DNA of 37,007 nucleotides from an uncultured Saprospiraceae bacterium (GCA_937928575.1 CALFWW010000239.1:1-37007), one strand, 5' to 3'; counted from the first letter of the stretch, positions 1-8,921 are shown. A program made the numbers and translations. Notes: generated by a model from the letters alone, not told the origin.

Positions 1-70
1 CTATTCACTTTAAATTTTGTTATCATCTATTATTTTGGCAACTTCGCACTCTTATATTGCACAGATTTTT

Positions 71-1078
71 ATGGACAACTTTCTCGAGCTCAAACACTTT
101 CTTGCTTCGCCTAAATACGTAGTTATTACATCTCATCGCAATCCAGATGGCGATGCAATAGGCTCCTCATTGGCTTTAGCGCACTTTCTCAACAAATTAG
201 GTCATACCACCAGAGTCATCGTACCTTCTGAGTACCCTAATTTTTTGGCTTGGATGACTGGCGCCAATGATATTGTGATCTATGACAATTCTCCTGAAAC
301 TGGAAATGAATATCTAAATAATGCAGAAATTGTATTTTGCCTTGATTTTAATTCACTAGATCGAATTGATAAACTTGGTACAGCTATTAGCAATTTAGAT
401 GTAAGAATTGCGATGATCGATCATCATTTGTATCCTGAGAATTTCGCAGAATTTATGATGAGTGACCCGTCCGCAAGTTCTACTTCTGAAATGATTATGG
501 ATTTTATCCAAATGATGGAAGGGACCAAAGAATTGGATGTAACAATAGGAGAGTCGATGATGACAGGAATTTTGACGGATACGGGTTCCTTTAAATATAG
601 TACTTCGCCGAAATTACTTCGAATTGTAGCTGACTTGTTAGAAATTGGAGTTGATAATGTCAAATTGCAAGATCTGATTTTCAACAGTATGGAAGAAAAG
701 CACTTGCGATTGTTAGGACATTGTCTCAATAATCGCTTGGAAATTCTTCCGGAGTTCAATACAGGAATCATTTATTTGACCAAAAAGGATTACGAGGATT
801 TCAAAATTCAAAGAGGAGATACGGAAGGAATTGTCAACTTTTTGTTGAAAGTGAAGAATGTAAAAGTAGCTGCTTTTATCACCGAACAACCGACTATCGT
901 AAAAATATCACTTCGCTCAAAAGGTGATTTTTCTGTGCAAGAAATTTGTCAAAAACATTTTAAAGGAGGAGGTCACTTGAACGCATCAGGTGGCGCTTCC
1001 CATAAAAGTCTATCCGCAACCATCCAACAGTTCAAGGATTTGTTGCCAGACTATCAAAATCAATTAATCAATAACTAA
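71..1078 (+). CDS. DHH/DHHA1 family phosphoesterase (NrnA-like oligoribonuclease/pAp phosphatase)
   Basis: Predicted cytosolic phosphoesterase of 335 aa. The family hydrolyses short oligoribonucleotides (nanoRNA) and 3'-phosphoadenosine 5'-phosphate with Mn2+. The N-terminal DHH domain shows the metal-binding motif SHRNPDGDAIGS near residues 21-32 and the family signature IDHH at about 116-119. The C-terminal DHHA1 domain shows the substrate-binding GGGHLNASGG motif close to the end. The frame can be opened 54 bases earlier at a TTG, but the ATG at 71 (MDNFLELK) is the better start because it puts the normal short N-terminus before the first strand. It lies 14 bases upstream of the FKBP lipoprotein gene in the same direction, so the two may be cotranscribed. 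Whether it is strictly NrnA or a broader DHH enzyme cannot be settled from sequence alone. Confidence 0.9.
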   Translation: MDNFLELKHFLASPKYVVITSHRNPDGDAIGSSLALAHFLNKLGHTTRVIVPSEYPNFLAWMTGANDIVIYDNSPETGNEYLNNAEIVFCLDFNSLDRIDKLGTAISNLDVRIAMIDHHLYPENFAEFMMSDPSASSTSEMIMDFIQMMEGTKELDVTIGESMMTGILTDTGSFKYSTSPKLLRIVADLLEIGVDNVKLQDLIFNSMEEKHLRLLGHCLNNRLEILPEFNTGIIYLTKKDYEDFKIQRGDTEGIVNFLLKVKNVKVAAFITEQPTIVKISLRSKGDFSVQEICQKHFKGGGHLNASGGASHKSLSATIQQFKDLLPDYQNQLINN

Positions 1079-1092
1079 TTAAAAACATCGAT

Positions 1093-1959
1093 ATGCGAAA
1101 TTCCCTATTTTTCCTTTTACTCCTCTCGGCACTCATTTATAGTTGCGGAGGAACTGGAGGAAGTGCAATGAACAATGGGACTAAATCAGAATCTGGTTAT
1201 CTCTACACTCATCATATCAAAAATGGTGGTAAAACCCCAGTCGAAGGTGATGAAGTGACTTACAATGAAATGGTCTACTTAAATGATTCTTTGCTATATT
1301 CTACGTGGAATCTTGGTTCCGCAAAGACAGTGGTCCTTCCAAAAAAAGAATCTGTCGCAAAGCCACCACCTCCGAATTATGAAATGCTCTTAATCATGTC
1401 AGAAGGGGATAGTGTGACGGTCACGCAAACATTAGATTCTATTCCAAATTTGCCTCCTCAACTAAAACCAACTGATAAATTCCACTATCAAATGGCACTA
1501 GTTTCAATCAGAGACAAAGCTGCTGTTGATGCAGAAGCTGATAAAATGAAAGCGAGAGAAGGTGAGGTCGCAACTGCAACTTCAGCTGTCATTGATGGGT
1601 ATCAAAATAAGAGCTTAAAAGCAAAAACGCTTCCATCTGGATTGAAATACATTATTCATGATGAAGGAACAGGCAAACAAGCTGTTGCCGGAAAAACTGT
1701 TTCTGTAAATTACTCTGGATTTTTATTAGACAAAAGTAACTTTGACAATTCATTCAAAAGAGGTCGTACATTTGATTTTCCTTTAGGTGCTGGACGTGTC
1801 ATCAAAGGTTGGGATGAAGGAATTGCATTGTTAAAAGAAGGTGCAAAAGCGACTTTATTTATTCCTTCTGACTTGGGATATGGAGAGCGTGGCTCTCCAC
1901 CTAATATTCCACCAAATTCAGAATTGGTATTTTATGTGGAATTAGTGAAAGTAAACTAG
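1093..1959 (+). CDS. FKBP-type peptidyl-prolyl cis-trans isomerase lipoprotein
   Basis: Periplasmic lipid-anchored prolyl isomerase, 288 aa. A lipoprotein signal peptide ends in the lipobox LIYSC (Cys18). The last ~110 residues form a complete FKBP domain: VSVNYSGFLLD, FDFPLGAGRVIKGWDEGIALLKEG, then SDLGYGERGSPPNIPPNSELVFYVELV. The middle of the protein (about 35-140) reads like a second, diverged FKBP-like half (EGDEVTYNEMVY, then FHYQMALVSI), a two-domain layout found in Bacteroidota FKBP lipoproteins. The family speeds folding of exported proteins; GldI of gliding bacteria is a relative, but the two-domain form here does not justify that name. A strong hairpin follows at 2013-2059. Confidence 0.9.
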   Translation: MRNSLFFLLLLSALIYSCGGTGGSAMNNGTKSESGYLYTHHIKNGGKTPVEGDEVTYNEMVYLNDSLLYSTWNLGSAKTVVLPKKESVAKPPPPNYEMLLIMSEGDSVTVTQTLDSIPNLPPQLKPTDKFHYQMALVSIRDKAAVDAEADKMKAREGEVATATSAVIDGYQNKSLKAKTLPSGLKYIIHDEGTGKQAVAGKTVSVNYSGFLLDKSNFDNSFKRGRTFDFPLGAGRVIKGWDEGIALLKEGAKATLFIPSDLGYGERGSPPNIPPNSELVFYVELVKVN

Positions 1960-2012
1960 CTGTAATTAAACAACTTGTTTGCAAAATAAATATTTGAGAA
2001 AATTTAAACTCC

Positions 2013-2063
2013 AAATGCCTTTTGTTTACCTGCTAATATAAGGTAGTCAAAAGGCATTTTGGT
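2013..2063 (+). terminator. Long hairpin between the FKBP gene and prfB
   Basis: A perfect 12-bp stem (AAATGCCTTTTG at 2013-2024 with CAAAAGGCATTT at 2048-2059) closes over an inner stem TACCT/AGGTA (2027-2031 with 2041-2045). It is followed by a short T-rich stretch. It lies 53 bases after the FKBP stop and about 20 bases before the prfB ATG. It is therefore probably the FKBP terminator, and possibly also a leader structure for prfB. The T-tract is short, so termination strength is uncertain. Confidence 0.6.
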
Positions 2064-2083
2064 TTAGTCAAAAACCATTTTAG

Positions 2084-3173
2084 ATGACTATTGAACAGTT
2101 GAAAGATCTAAAAAGCCGGTTGGACTTGTTAAGGAGGTATCTTTGACGTCGATGGCCGAATTAATGAGATCGAAGAAAAAACACAAATAAGTCTGGATCC
2201 TGAATTTTGGAACGACTCCAAGAAAGCAGAAGGCATCATGAAAACCATTAAGCTGAATAAAGCTTGGGTGAATAATTTTGACAAAGTGAAAGATGTTGTT
2301 GAAGAATTGGAAACCTTGTTTGAGTTTTTGAAAGAAGGGGAAGGAACCGAAGAAGAAGTCGAAAAGCAATATGAGAAAGCGGTAGAAGTGGTCGATGATT
2401 TGGAATTTCGATCGACCCTTAATCAAACTGAAGACGAACTCAGTTGTATCCTCGAAATCAATGCGGGTGCGGGAGGTACGGAGAGCTGTGATTGGGCAGA
2501 AATGCTCTTGCGTATGTACATCATGTATGGCGAGAAAAATGGCTACAAAGTAAGTTCCATCAATCGTCAAGATGGGGATGTGGCCGGAATCAAAAGTGCA
2601 TCCATTGAAATTGCTGGCGACTACACTTACGGTATGCTGAAAGGTGAAAATGGCGTGCATCGATTGGTGAGAGTCAGTCCTTTTAATGCACAAGGAAAAC
2701 GAATGACTTCCTTTGCTTCTGTTTTTGTTCACCCGTTGATCGATGATCGCATTGAAATTGATGTCAATCCTGCCGACTTAGATTGGGATACTTTCAGAGC
2801 AAGTGGAGCCGGTGGACAGCATGTCAACAAAACGGAATCCGCAGTGCGAGTTCGCCACCTTCCTTCTGGCATCGTCGTAGAATGTCAACAAGAACGGTCT
2901 CAACACTTGAATCGCGAAAAAGCAATCAAGATGCTAAAATCAAGATTGTACGAGGAAGAAATCAAAAGGAAACAAGAGGAGAAAAATAAAATCGAAGCGG
3001 GTAAAACTAAAATCGAGTGGGGCGCTCAAATTCGTTCTTATGTACTAGACGATCGTCGGGTCAAAGATCATCGCACCAATTATCAAACGAGTGATACGAA
3101 TGGTGTGTTGGATGGAAATATTGATGAGTTTTTGAAAGCGTGGCTGATGAATGCTACGGTGGAGAAAAAATGA
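2084..3173 (+). CDS. prfB: Peptide chain release factor 2, with programmed +1 frameshift
   Basis: RF2 terminates translation at UGA and UAA. The zero frame opens at ATG 2084 (MTIEQLKDLKSRLDLLRRYL) and stops at TGA 2144-2146 after 20 codons. The +1 frame resumes at GAC 2145 (DVDGRINEIEEK) and runs to 3173, giving a 362-aa product. The tripeptide anticodon SPF is at about 198-200 (VRVSPFNAQGKRM). The catalytic GGQ loop is at about 243-245 (SGAGGQHVNKTESAVR). Both sit a few residues earlier than in the E. coli protein. Annotating only the long open frame from ATG 2238 would lose the N-terminal 51 residues. Expression should be self-regulated: low RF2 leads to a pause at the UGA and a shift into the coding frame. 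Confidence 0.95.
2131..2147 (+). promoter_or_regulatory. prfB programmed +1 frameshift signal
   Basis: The sequence AAGGAGGTATCTTTGAC holds all known elements: an internal Shine-Dalgarno-like AAGGAGG (2131-2137), a 3-base spacer, the slippery codon CTT (2141-2143), the in-frame stop TGA (2144-2146) and a following C. The peptidyl-tRNA-Leu slips from CUU to UUU. The SD element here is, if anything, closer to consensus than the AGGGGG form of enteric bacteria. Confidence 0.95.
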
Positions 3174-3191
3174 GAAAACAATTATAAATTG

Positions 3192-3261
3192 AAAATTTGA
3201 AATTATAAATTGGACAACCAGTCGTGTAAACGCGTGGGTACAATATATAATTTCAAATTTT
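3192..3261. repeat. AT-rich inverted repeat with GC-rich core (copy A)
   Basis: A perfect 16-bp inverted repeat (AAAATTTGAAATTATA at 3192-3207 and its complement at 3246-3261) encloses 38 bases with a GC-richer core containing CGTGTAAACG (3223-3232). It sits between the convergent prfB and beta-barrel genes and could act as a bidirectional terminator. The same architecture recurs at 24643-24716, and the core resembles that of the palindrome at 23471-23586. Confidence 0.6.
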
Positions 3262-3273
3262 TCTTTTATAATT

Positions 3274-3885
3274 TTATCGTTTTCTAGAACCCAATCCAAA
3301 ACGATATCCTACGGAAATTGAACTGACTAAATCAACTTTAATAAGATTAGACAAAGCCTCAAAACCTCTTGTCAAATCAATTTGTTCATTTTCATCTATA
3401 TCACTTTCAAAAGAGTAGTTTGTAGATAACGCCCTTCCTAGACCGAAATTAATATCAAACAATATTCCATTATTTGATACCCATTTGTAGCCAATTAGCA
3501 TACCCAGTGCAAATCGATTTCGTTTAAAATTATTGGTAGAATTGGCAATTTCAGAATTAAATGAAGTGTTGATATATTTACCGTACATCCCAGCATAAAA
3601 CTTATCTGCACTCAACTCTGGGTTGAAGTAATATTTTCCTGAGATAATACCACCAGTTTTGAAACGACTAAATTTCTCATCTAAAATTGTCAAATTACCT
3701 CCACGAAATGGGATCCTTGCCTCGATTCCAAATGAGGGACTTACTGCGTACTCAATAGAAACATCTATATCACCTCCCCAAATAATCCCAAGCGGATTGA
3801 CTTTGACTTCCAATTGTGAAAATGCGGCGGGAGTCGCGGCAAAAAAGAATAGTACGAATGCTAACAAATAGTTTTTCATTTTCAA
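3274..3885 (-). CDS. Small outer-membrane beta-barrel protein, function unknown
   Basis: A 203-aa exported protein with a clear signal peptide (MKNYLLAFVLFFFAATPAAFSQ; the ATG at 3879 is an equally good start). The rest alternates polar and hydrophobic residues in the manner of an 8-strand outer-membrane barrel: VSIEYAVSPSFGIEARIPF, GGIISGKYYF, FYAGMYGKYI, LGMLIGYKWV, LFDINFGLGRAL, and the final strand VSSISVGYRFGLGSRKR. It resembles the DUF3575-like or generic porin-family barrels of Bacteroidota, without a recognisable active site or ligand motif. It is convergent with prfB and upstream of nothing obvious; the ABC genes to its right run in the same direction 67 bases away. Confidence 0.75.
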   Translation of the reverse strand: MKMKNYLLAFVLFFFAATPAAFSQLEVKVNPLGIIWGGDIDVSIEYAVSPSFGIEARIPFRGGNLTILDEKFSRFKTGGIISGKYYFNPELSADKFYAGMYGKYINTSFNSEIANSTNNFKRNRFALGMLIGYKWVSNNGILFDINFGLGRALSTNYSFESDIDENEQIDLTRGFEALSNLIKVDLVSSISVGYRFGLGSRKR

Positions 3886-3951
3886 TATTTTTTATTTAAA
3901 AAAATTGTTTTTGCTAAAGTAATTGGAGCAATTAAATTTAAATATAATAAA

Positions 3952-4617
3952 CTATTTGATGCTACTAAACTTCTCATTTATAGAATCTTTAACGAGCCCT
4001 TCCAATTTGTTAAAATCCTTTTTATCAAACATTTGAAAATGGTTTCCATCAAGATAAACAATCTCATCACAGGTATCTAATAACGTGTTCATGATATGAG
4101 AAGACAAGATGGTTAGTTTCTTGTTTTTATTTTCAAGGATGAGTTTTTTCAAAATTTCGTTGCTTTCCAAATCAACTCCGTTGAATGGTTCATCTAACAA
4201 TTGAATTGCTTTATCTTGCAATTGGATTGCCAAAAACGCCAATTTCTTTTTCATCCCCGTTGAATAACTGTCTACAACATTATTTAGCGGCAAATTCAGC
4301 AAGGTAGCCAAGGAATCGATTTGATCTTGATGATTGGGACTAATTAAATTCAAATATTCTGTCCCCGTCATGTAAGGATAAAAATAGGGATCTGTTTCCA
4401 AAAATGAGATATCCTCTTTCTTTAACTTAGCGTTGCTCCATTTTATTTCCGCATTTTTAGCTTTAAACCAACCATAGATAAGACGGAAAAGTGTTGTTTT
4501 ACCAGTACCGTTTTTTCCTAAGACGCCATAGATTTTATGCTCATCCAAGGATAGATTAAAATCCTGATAAAGTACTTTTTCTCCAAATCCAAATGTCAAA
4601 TTCTTAATCTCAAGCAT
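3952..4617 (-). CDS. ABC transporter ATP-binding protein
   Basis: A 221-aa nucleotide-binding subunit that drives an ABC transporter from the cytoplasmic face. It shows Walker A (GKNGTGKTT, about 34-42), an ABC signature in the variant form YSTGMKKKLA, Walker B followed by the catalytic Glu (AIQLLDEPFNG), and the H-loop (ILSSHIMNT). The variant signature STGMKKK is usual in export-type ABC ATPases of the CcmA/ABC-2 group. Its start overlaps the end of the permease gene by 8 bases, so it is the second gene of a two-gene operon. The substrate is not evident. Confidence 0.93.
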   Translation of the reverse strand: MLEIKNLTFGFGEKVLYQDFNLSLDEHKIYGVLGKNGTGKTTLFRLIYGWFKAKNAEIKWSNAKLKKEDISFLETDPYFYPYMTGTEYLNLISPNHQDQIDSLATLLNLPLNNVVDSYSTGMKKKLAFLAIQLQDKAIQLLDEPFNGVDLESNEILKKLILENKNKKLTILSSHIMNTLLDTCDEIVYLDGNHFQMFDKKDFNKLEGLVKDSINEKFSSIK

Positions 4618-5545
4618 AATACTGTTTCAAATTTTTCGATGCTTTGTACCATAAATAAATTTGGTAGCCGATATTAGCAATAATCAATCCGGGCAAATAA
4701 GGTAGTATAAAAAATAAGGATTGTGCCATAGATGATTGATAAAAAGGGTAAATAGGATTGGCAAAAGCATACTTATATAGGATTCCAAAAGTGATTGCCA
4801 GAAAAATAGTTAGATAAAAATAAATAACGACGTAAAACAAGGGAGCTTGAAATAGTAGTGCGATTGAAAAAATGGGGAAGGATATTAATAACACAAGTCT
4901 TACATTCTGTTTAATTTTTTCTGCCAAAAAGGAGTTTGTTGCCACAATTAATTCTTTGGGTTCTAGTTTTTGGAAAGCAGAAAAAATATTTGCACCTAAA
5001 AGCAATGAAAATAAAATAAACAAAGAAATATGAAATATCGAGCCCAATCCTATCAGACCTATCAAACCATAACCAACGATATTTTTTTCCATGTGTGTTT
5101 TCAACTCAAAGCACGCTGCCGGCAAAAACGGTAAAACAAATTTAGTATCTGATTTTTTTACTAAAATAATGGAAGGGAGTAATGCCACAATGACAGGAGC
5201 AACCATAACAGGAATCATCAACTCCCATTTTTTAAACAATAAAAAGAATAGGGCAAATGGAATTAAAACCAGTAGATACTCGACAAATAAACAAAGTCTA
5301 TACGTAAAATGTGTCTTCGCTATACTTTGCAAAAAATGCAAGTCATTTCTTTTCATGTGAATAAGAAATAACAATATAAGTGCACCAATAAAAAAAAGAG
5401 AAGGTGTAATAGTTGATAGAAATTGCAACGTATTTAAAATAAAGCCAACTGTTGCCAGTAAAAGCACCAACACTATACTTACACCGGTGTGTCGGATGAG
5501 CCGAACCAGCTGATTGAATCTTAAAAGAATAAGGTTTTTGAACAA
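4610..5545 (-). CDS. ABC transporter permease, multi-spanning membrane protein
   Basis: A 311-aa integral membrane protein with about 6-8 hydrophobic segments (for example SIVLVLLLATVGFIL, LFFIGALILLFLI, LLVLIPFALFFLLF, LLISFPIFSIALLF, VVIYFYLTIFLAITF and SLFFILPYLPGLIIANIG). No domain name can be given with confidence from motifs, but the 8-base overlap with the downstream ABC ATPase makes a permease role nearly certain. The lack of large periplasmic domains argues against a MacB/FtsX-type protein and fits an ABC-2-like exporter. Confidence 0.82.
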   Translation of the reverse strand: MFKNLILLRFNQLVRLIRHTGVSIVLVLLLATVGFILNTLQFLSTITPSLFFIGALILLFLIHMKRNDLHFLQSIAKTHFTYRLCLFVEYLLVLIPFALFFLLFKKWELMIPVMVAPVIVALLPSIILVKKSDTKFVLPFLPAACFELKTHMEKNIVGYGLIGLIGLGSIFHISLFILFSLLLGANIFSAFQKLEPKELIVATNSFLAEKIKQNVRLVLLISFPIFSIALLFQAPLFYVVIYFYLTIFLAITFGILYKYAFANPIYPFYQSSMAQSLFFILPYLPGLIIANIGYQIYLWYKASKNLKQYYA

Positions 5546-5618
5546 TTTATATTTAGGCTTTATTTGATATTAAAGTTAATTGAACTTATTGGTTAGAAGC
5601 TTAAATTATAGATGATTC

Positions 5619-7070
5619 CTATTTATTACTCGACAAAAACGGTTCAACTTCTTTATGGTAATAGGTTGGTTTTTCAACAGAAGGATCAAAATTCAGCCCT
5701 TTCAATTTTCCATTTTCTACGTCGAACAGTATCAAATTAAGTTTACGCTCATTCGTCAATGCCAGGGAACTATGAGATTTAAAATTGTATTTACGCTTTT
5801 TCTGATCCTTTATGAAAGTTGCTCGCCAAAGGTTTTCTTTTTCCTTTTTAAGGATGACTTGGTGTCCATTTTCCGCGACATAAGTCCCTTCGAATTGATT
5901 GGGATGGTCGACTACATTTATCTTTTTAGATTCTCCATGAGTCATTAATTTTGACAAGTGGCCAATTGCAGTATACCATCTGATTCCTCCAGGATTTTTT
6001 CCTTGTCGAAGGATAATCAGATTGGAAACCGGATTGATGTATAGGTACTGCCCTTGATACCCAGATGCATAAAAGTCGGTCCCATCTAAATAATCTCCAT
6101 CAACAAAAGTTTCGAGCCACCACCCCTTATTGTAGCCCCACCATTTACCATTATGCTCATTCCTGATAGTGATTGAATTCACCCAATCTTCAGGGATAAT
6201 TTGCTTCCCATTCCACTTTCCTTTTTTCTGATACAGCATTCCTAATTTTAAAATATCTCTGCTCGTCAAAGCCATCCCACCATACATTCGCTCGTTTCCA
6301 TCGACGCTGTCTTTTGTGAAATAAGCATCGTATTCCATTCCCATGGGCTTCCAAATTTTTTCATATAACAATTCGGACACTTCCTTACCAGTAGCCGCTT
6401 CAATCACCATTCCTAAAACTTGCGTATCAATTGATTTGTATTCGAACTTGGTACCTGATGGAACACCTACTTGTATTTTTGAGACAATATTATCCAAATT
6501 ATTGGAGTAATAAGTTTGTCCGACCTTGATGGGCGAGCGATAATCTCCTTGATCGATTCCAGAAGTCATTTGCAATACGTCTCGGATTTTTATTAACTTC
6601 TTTTTACCAACATTATAAGCGCCAACAAATTCACCAACTTTCTGATCCAGACTTTTGATATGACCTTCATCAATTGCGATGGCAAGTAAGGAAGTAATAA
6701 AGACCTTTGTAATTGAGAAAACGATATTTTGCTTTTCAATTGAATTGCCATTGAAGTAGTTTTCATAAAGTAAAGAATCATTCCTCATAACAATAAATGC
6801 CGTCGTGTTGGTCTTTTCTAAAAACTGCTCAAGTGGTAAGTCTAAGTTAATATCCTGGAATTTTGTCCAATATTTCGTCGCAGGAAGCGCCACATCTTTA
6901 CATTTCGTGTCACAAATACTTTGTGGATTGGCAGCCAGAATAACTTCATTTGGGAAATATTTCTGATCATAAATCGAAGGGTTATTTAGGTAAACCATTT
7001 TCATAAAAGTGCAACTGGACAGACACAATAAAAGGCCCAAAATGGAAAGGCTCAATTGAGTACATTTCAT
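5619..7070 (-). CDS. Beta-lactamase-fold serine hydrolase, lipoprotein
   Basis: A 483-aa envelope enzyme of the class C beta-lactamase/penicillin-binding protein-like superfamily. A lipoprotein signal ends in LSSC (Cys20). The nucleophile motif S-x-x-K is present as SITK (119-122) at the start of a hydrophobic helix, and the second catalytic motif Y-x-N appears as YKS (211-213). The third box (usually KTG or HTG) is not obvious; the GYQGQYLYI region occupies its place. A C-terminal segment of about 90 residues after the catalytic domain (from about VVDHPNQFEGTY) forms a small beta-rich add-on seen in this family. The substrate could be a peptide, an ester or a beta-lactam; antibiotic resistance should not be assumed. 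Confidence 0.87.
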   Translation of the reverse strand: MKCTQLSLSILGLLLCLSSCTFMKMVYLNNPSIYDQKYFPNEVILAANPQSICDTKCKDVALPATKYWTKFQDINLDLPLEQFLEKTNTTAFIVMRNDSLLYENYFNGNSIEKQNIVFSITKVFITSLLAIAIDEGHIKSLDQKVGEFVGAYNVGKKKLIKIRDVLQMTSGIDQGDYRSPIKVGQTYYSNNLDNIVSKIQVGVPSGTKFEYKSIDTQVLGMVIEAATGKEVSELLYEKIWKPMGMEYDAYFTKDSVDGNERMYGGMALTSRDILKLGMLYQKKGKWNGKQIIPEDWVNSITIRNEHNGKWWGYNKGWWLETFVDGDYLDGTDFYASGYQGQYLYINPVSNLIILRQGKNPGGIRWYTAIGHLSKLMTHGESKKINVVDHPNQFEGTYVAENGHQVILKKEKENLWRATFIKDQKKRKYNFKSHSSLALTNERKLNLILFDVENGKLKGLNFDPSVEKPTYYHKEVEPFLSSNK

Positions 7071-7148
7071 ATTGCAAAAATAATGGATATGAGCTTAAGA
7101 TGCTTGACAAAGCGATATAATACCGTTAAATTCAAATTAGTGTTGTTA

Positions 7149-8720
7149 CTATTTTGAGGATGCTGACTTTCTCTTTTTTTTTCTTCTCAGGATCACAAAT
7201 TTGTTATCTAAACTATTAATCACGTCTTGCCACAAATCTTCATAAGGTACTACCTCAACTTGGCTTGAAGAGGGCGTAATGACTGTGGACTCACCTTTCA
7301 ATTTATCAAAGTAAGCCTTCGCTTTTCGAATAGTAGCTTCTTTATGAAAACTATTTTTGATAAGTATGATTAGCATTTTAATGAAACACTTACTCCTGTA
7401 GGAGGAATCTTTTTTTAAGTATTTATAACAATATCGCTCCAAAGCTTCCATTCTGTCAATCACAAGATCATATTGTCCATTTTTTAGTAAAAAGAGGATT
7501 TGCAAAATTAGTATCGAAATATTGATTCCTTCCTTGTCTTTTGAAAATATAGGAACATTATTTAGAAACTTATTTAATCGAAACTTGTCAAGTTGTTTCA
7601 ACTTTTCTTCCGGTAAGCTAATTTTTTTTACCAAAACAAAGTACTGAATGTATGCCTCATAAATTTGCCAAATTTCTTTTGTATCACGCTGCAAGCTATT
7701 AAAAAGTTTATGTTGCTTTGCAGTCAACAAAACATCTAATGCATTCTGATATTTCTTTTGATGGAAAAATAAAATAATCTGTGTTTCATTGGCGATATAC
7801 CAATTTCTCGAACCAATTACTCCATTTAGTTTTGCCAACCGAATAGAATTCCATCGAGTTGCCTCTGCATAATTTTTGATTGAAATATTGGAAATAATAA
7901 TTCTCATATAATACGGCGACATATTACTGGGAGAAACATTCACTTTTAGGTTTTCAAAATAGGAGAGCGCCTGCTTACTAACTTCTATGACATTTTCATG
8001 GTCTTCAACAATTTCATATTGCAAACATTGGACAATATAATACATCAAGCGGAGATTGTAAGAATCAAATTTTTTAAGTTTTTCTCTCAAGATTTTATTA
8101 AACTTTGCCACTTCATCAGTAATATTTTCATTGTTTCGCCTTTTATTTCCAGCAGTATGAAACATTATGTACTCGTAAAATTCTTCTGCCATCATTTCTA
8201 CGCCTGATAATTCGTACATCTCATGGGCCAGCTTAGTATAATACTCGTACTTTTTTTTGTTTTTCTCATAGAAACTAAAATGTCGTTTTAAAGTTCGAGC
8301 GAGACTCAAAGTAATATCTGTAAACTCAAACTTGATACTTTTTCGAATGGTTCTTAAAGACAAAGAAATGGCACTTTTGCGAAGACCTCTTCCCTTTAAA
8401 ATAGCAATGGCACCAATATTCTTGTAGCAGCTATAGTAGGCTCTTTGAATTTCATTGAATTTGGGATTTGTAATGTCCACAAAAAAAAGTGTGTTGATTA
8501 AACGTTTTTCAAGTTTGTACTTTAAGTGTTTGTAGTTGATATCATCTGGAGTGGTCTGATATAAGGCCAAAGCAGCATCCTCATCATTCTTGAATTCATC
8601 AGTATAGATGCCTTGATAAAATCTTTGAACTAAACTATTATTTCTATGCTCTCCAACGATATTAATCTTCTTTATTTTATGTCTTGACGCTGTAAAGACG
8701 AGTTCCTTTAACTTATCCAT
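7149..8720 (-). CDS. Uncharacterised helical-repeat (TPR-like) protein
   Basis: A 523-aa protein that I cannot assign to a named family. There is no signal peptide and no membrane segment, so it is probably cytosolic. It is rich in Lys, Tyr, Leu and Ile and reads as successive amphipathic helix pairs like tetratricopeptide arrays (for example KYEYYTKLAHEMYELSGVEM, LRLMYYIVQCLQYEIVEDH, IIISNISIKNYAEATRWNSI, IILFFHQKKYQNALDVLLTA). The N-terminal block (about 1-100) is less repetitive, with a distinctive LKYKLEKRLINTLFFVDI segment. The tail is strongly basic (RRKKKRKSASSK). From memory, Saprospiria-type genomes carry similar proteins of about 500 aa as a paralogous family, but this was not checked. 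It is divergent from the 44-aa peptide gene at 8922 across a 201-bp shared upstream region. Confidence 0.8.
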   Translation of the reverse strand: MDKLKELVFTASRHKIKKINIVGEHRNNSLVQRFYQGIYTDEFKNDEDAALALYQTTPDDINYKHLKYKLEKRLINTLFFVDITNPKFNEIQRAYYSCYKNIGAIAILKGRGLRKSAISLSLRTIRKSIKFEFTDITLSLARTLKRHFSFYEKNKKKYEYYTKLAHEMYELSGVEMMAEEFYEYIMFHTAGNKRRNNENITDEVAKFNKILREKLKKFDSYNLRLMYYIVQCLQYEIVEDHENVIEVSKQALSYFENLKVNVSPSNMSPYYMRIIISNISIKNYAEATRWNSIRLAKLNGVIGSRNWYIANETQIILFFHQKKYQNALDVLLTAKQHKLFNSLQRDTKEIWQIYEAYIQYFVLVKKISLPEEKLKQLDKFRLNKFLNNVPIFSKDKEGINISILILQILFLLKNGQYDLVIDRMEALERYCYKYLKKDSSYRSKCFIKMLIILIKNSFHKEATIRKAKAYFDKLKGESTVITPSSSQVEVVPYEDLWQDVINSLDNKFVILRRKKKRKSASSK

Positions 8721-8877
8721 TTTTTATTCTCTCAATTTAATATACGATTTGTCGCTATTTCTGGTCTTTTAATTTTCTGACATTTAGTGGGTTAAGATAT
8801 TTAAATCTACCAATTCTGCTAAATATCAACTGTTCAAATTGTAGTTTTTTAGTAATGCTACAAACCGCAGCCTACCT

Positions 8878-8885
8878 TATGTTTG
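8878..8885 (+). promoter_or_regulatory. Promoter -7 element for the 44-aa peptide gene
   Basis: TATGTTTG is a perfect match to the Bacteroidota -7 consensus TAnnTTTG. It lies 36 bases upstream of the peptide ATG, giving a short AT-rich leader. No -33 TTG at the usual 17-23 base distance is present; the nearest TTG (8839-8841) is 36 bases away. The promoter is therefore supported by the -7 element only. Confidence 0.45.
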
Positions 8886-8921
8886 AACCCTATCTAATTA
8901 TTAAATCTTAAAAAAACTATT

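Noticed and set aside
17-70. TTG-initiated 18-residue extension of the DHH phosphoesterase
   Set aside because: An ATG at 71 places the conserved domain at the usual distance from the N-terminus, and the extension is not family-like.
2088-2732. 214-codon open frame on the minus strand inside prfB
   Set aside because: It is fully antisense to the RF2 coding region, has no recognisable protein features and follows from the codon bias of the real gene.
5619-7070. Antibiotic-resistance beta-lactamase
   Set aside because: The fold and the SxxK motif are shared by many esterases and peptidases; the third box is not canonical and nothing nearby suggests resistance.
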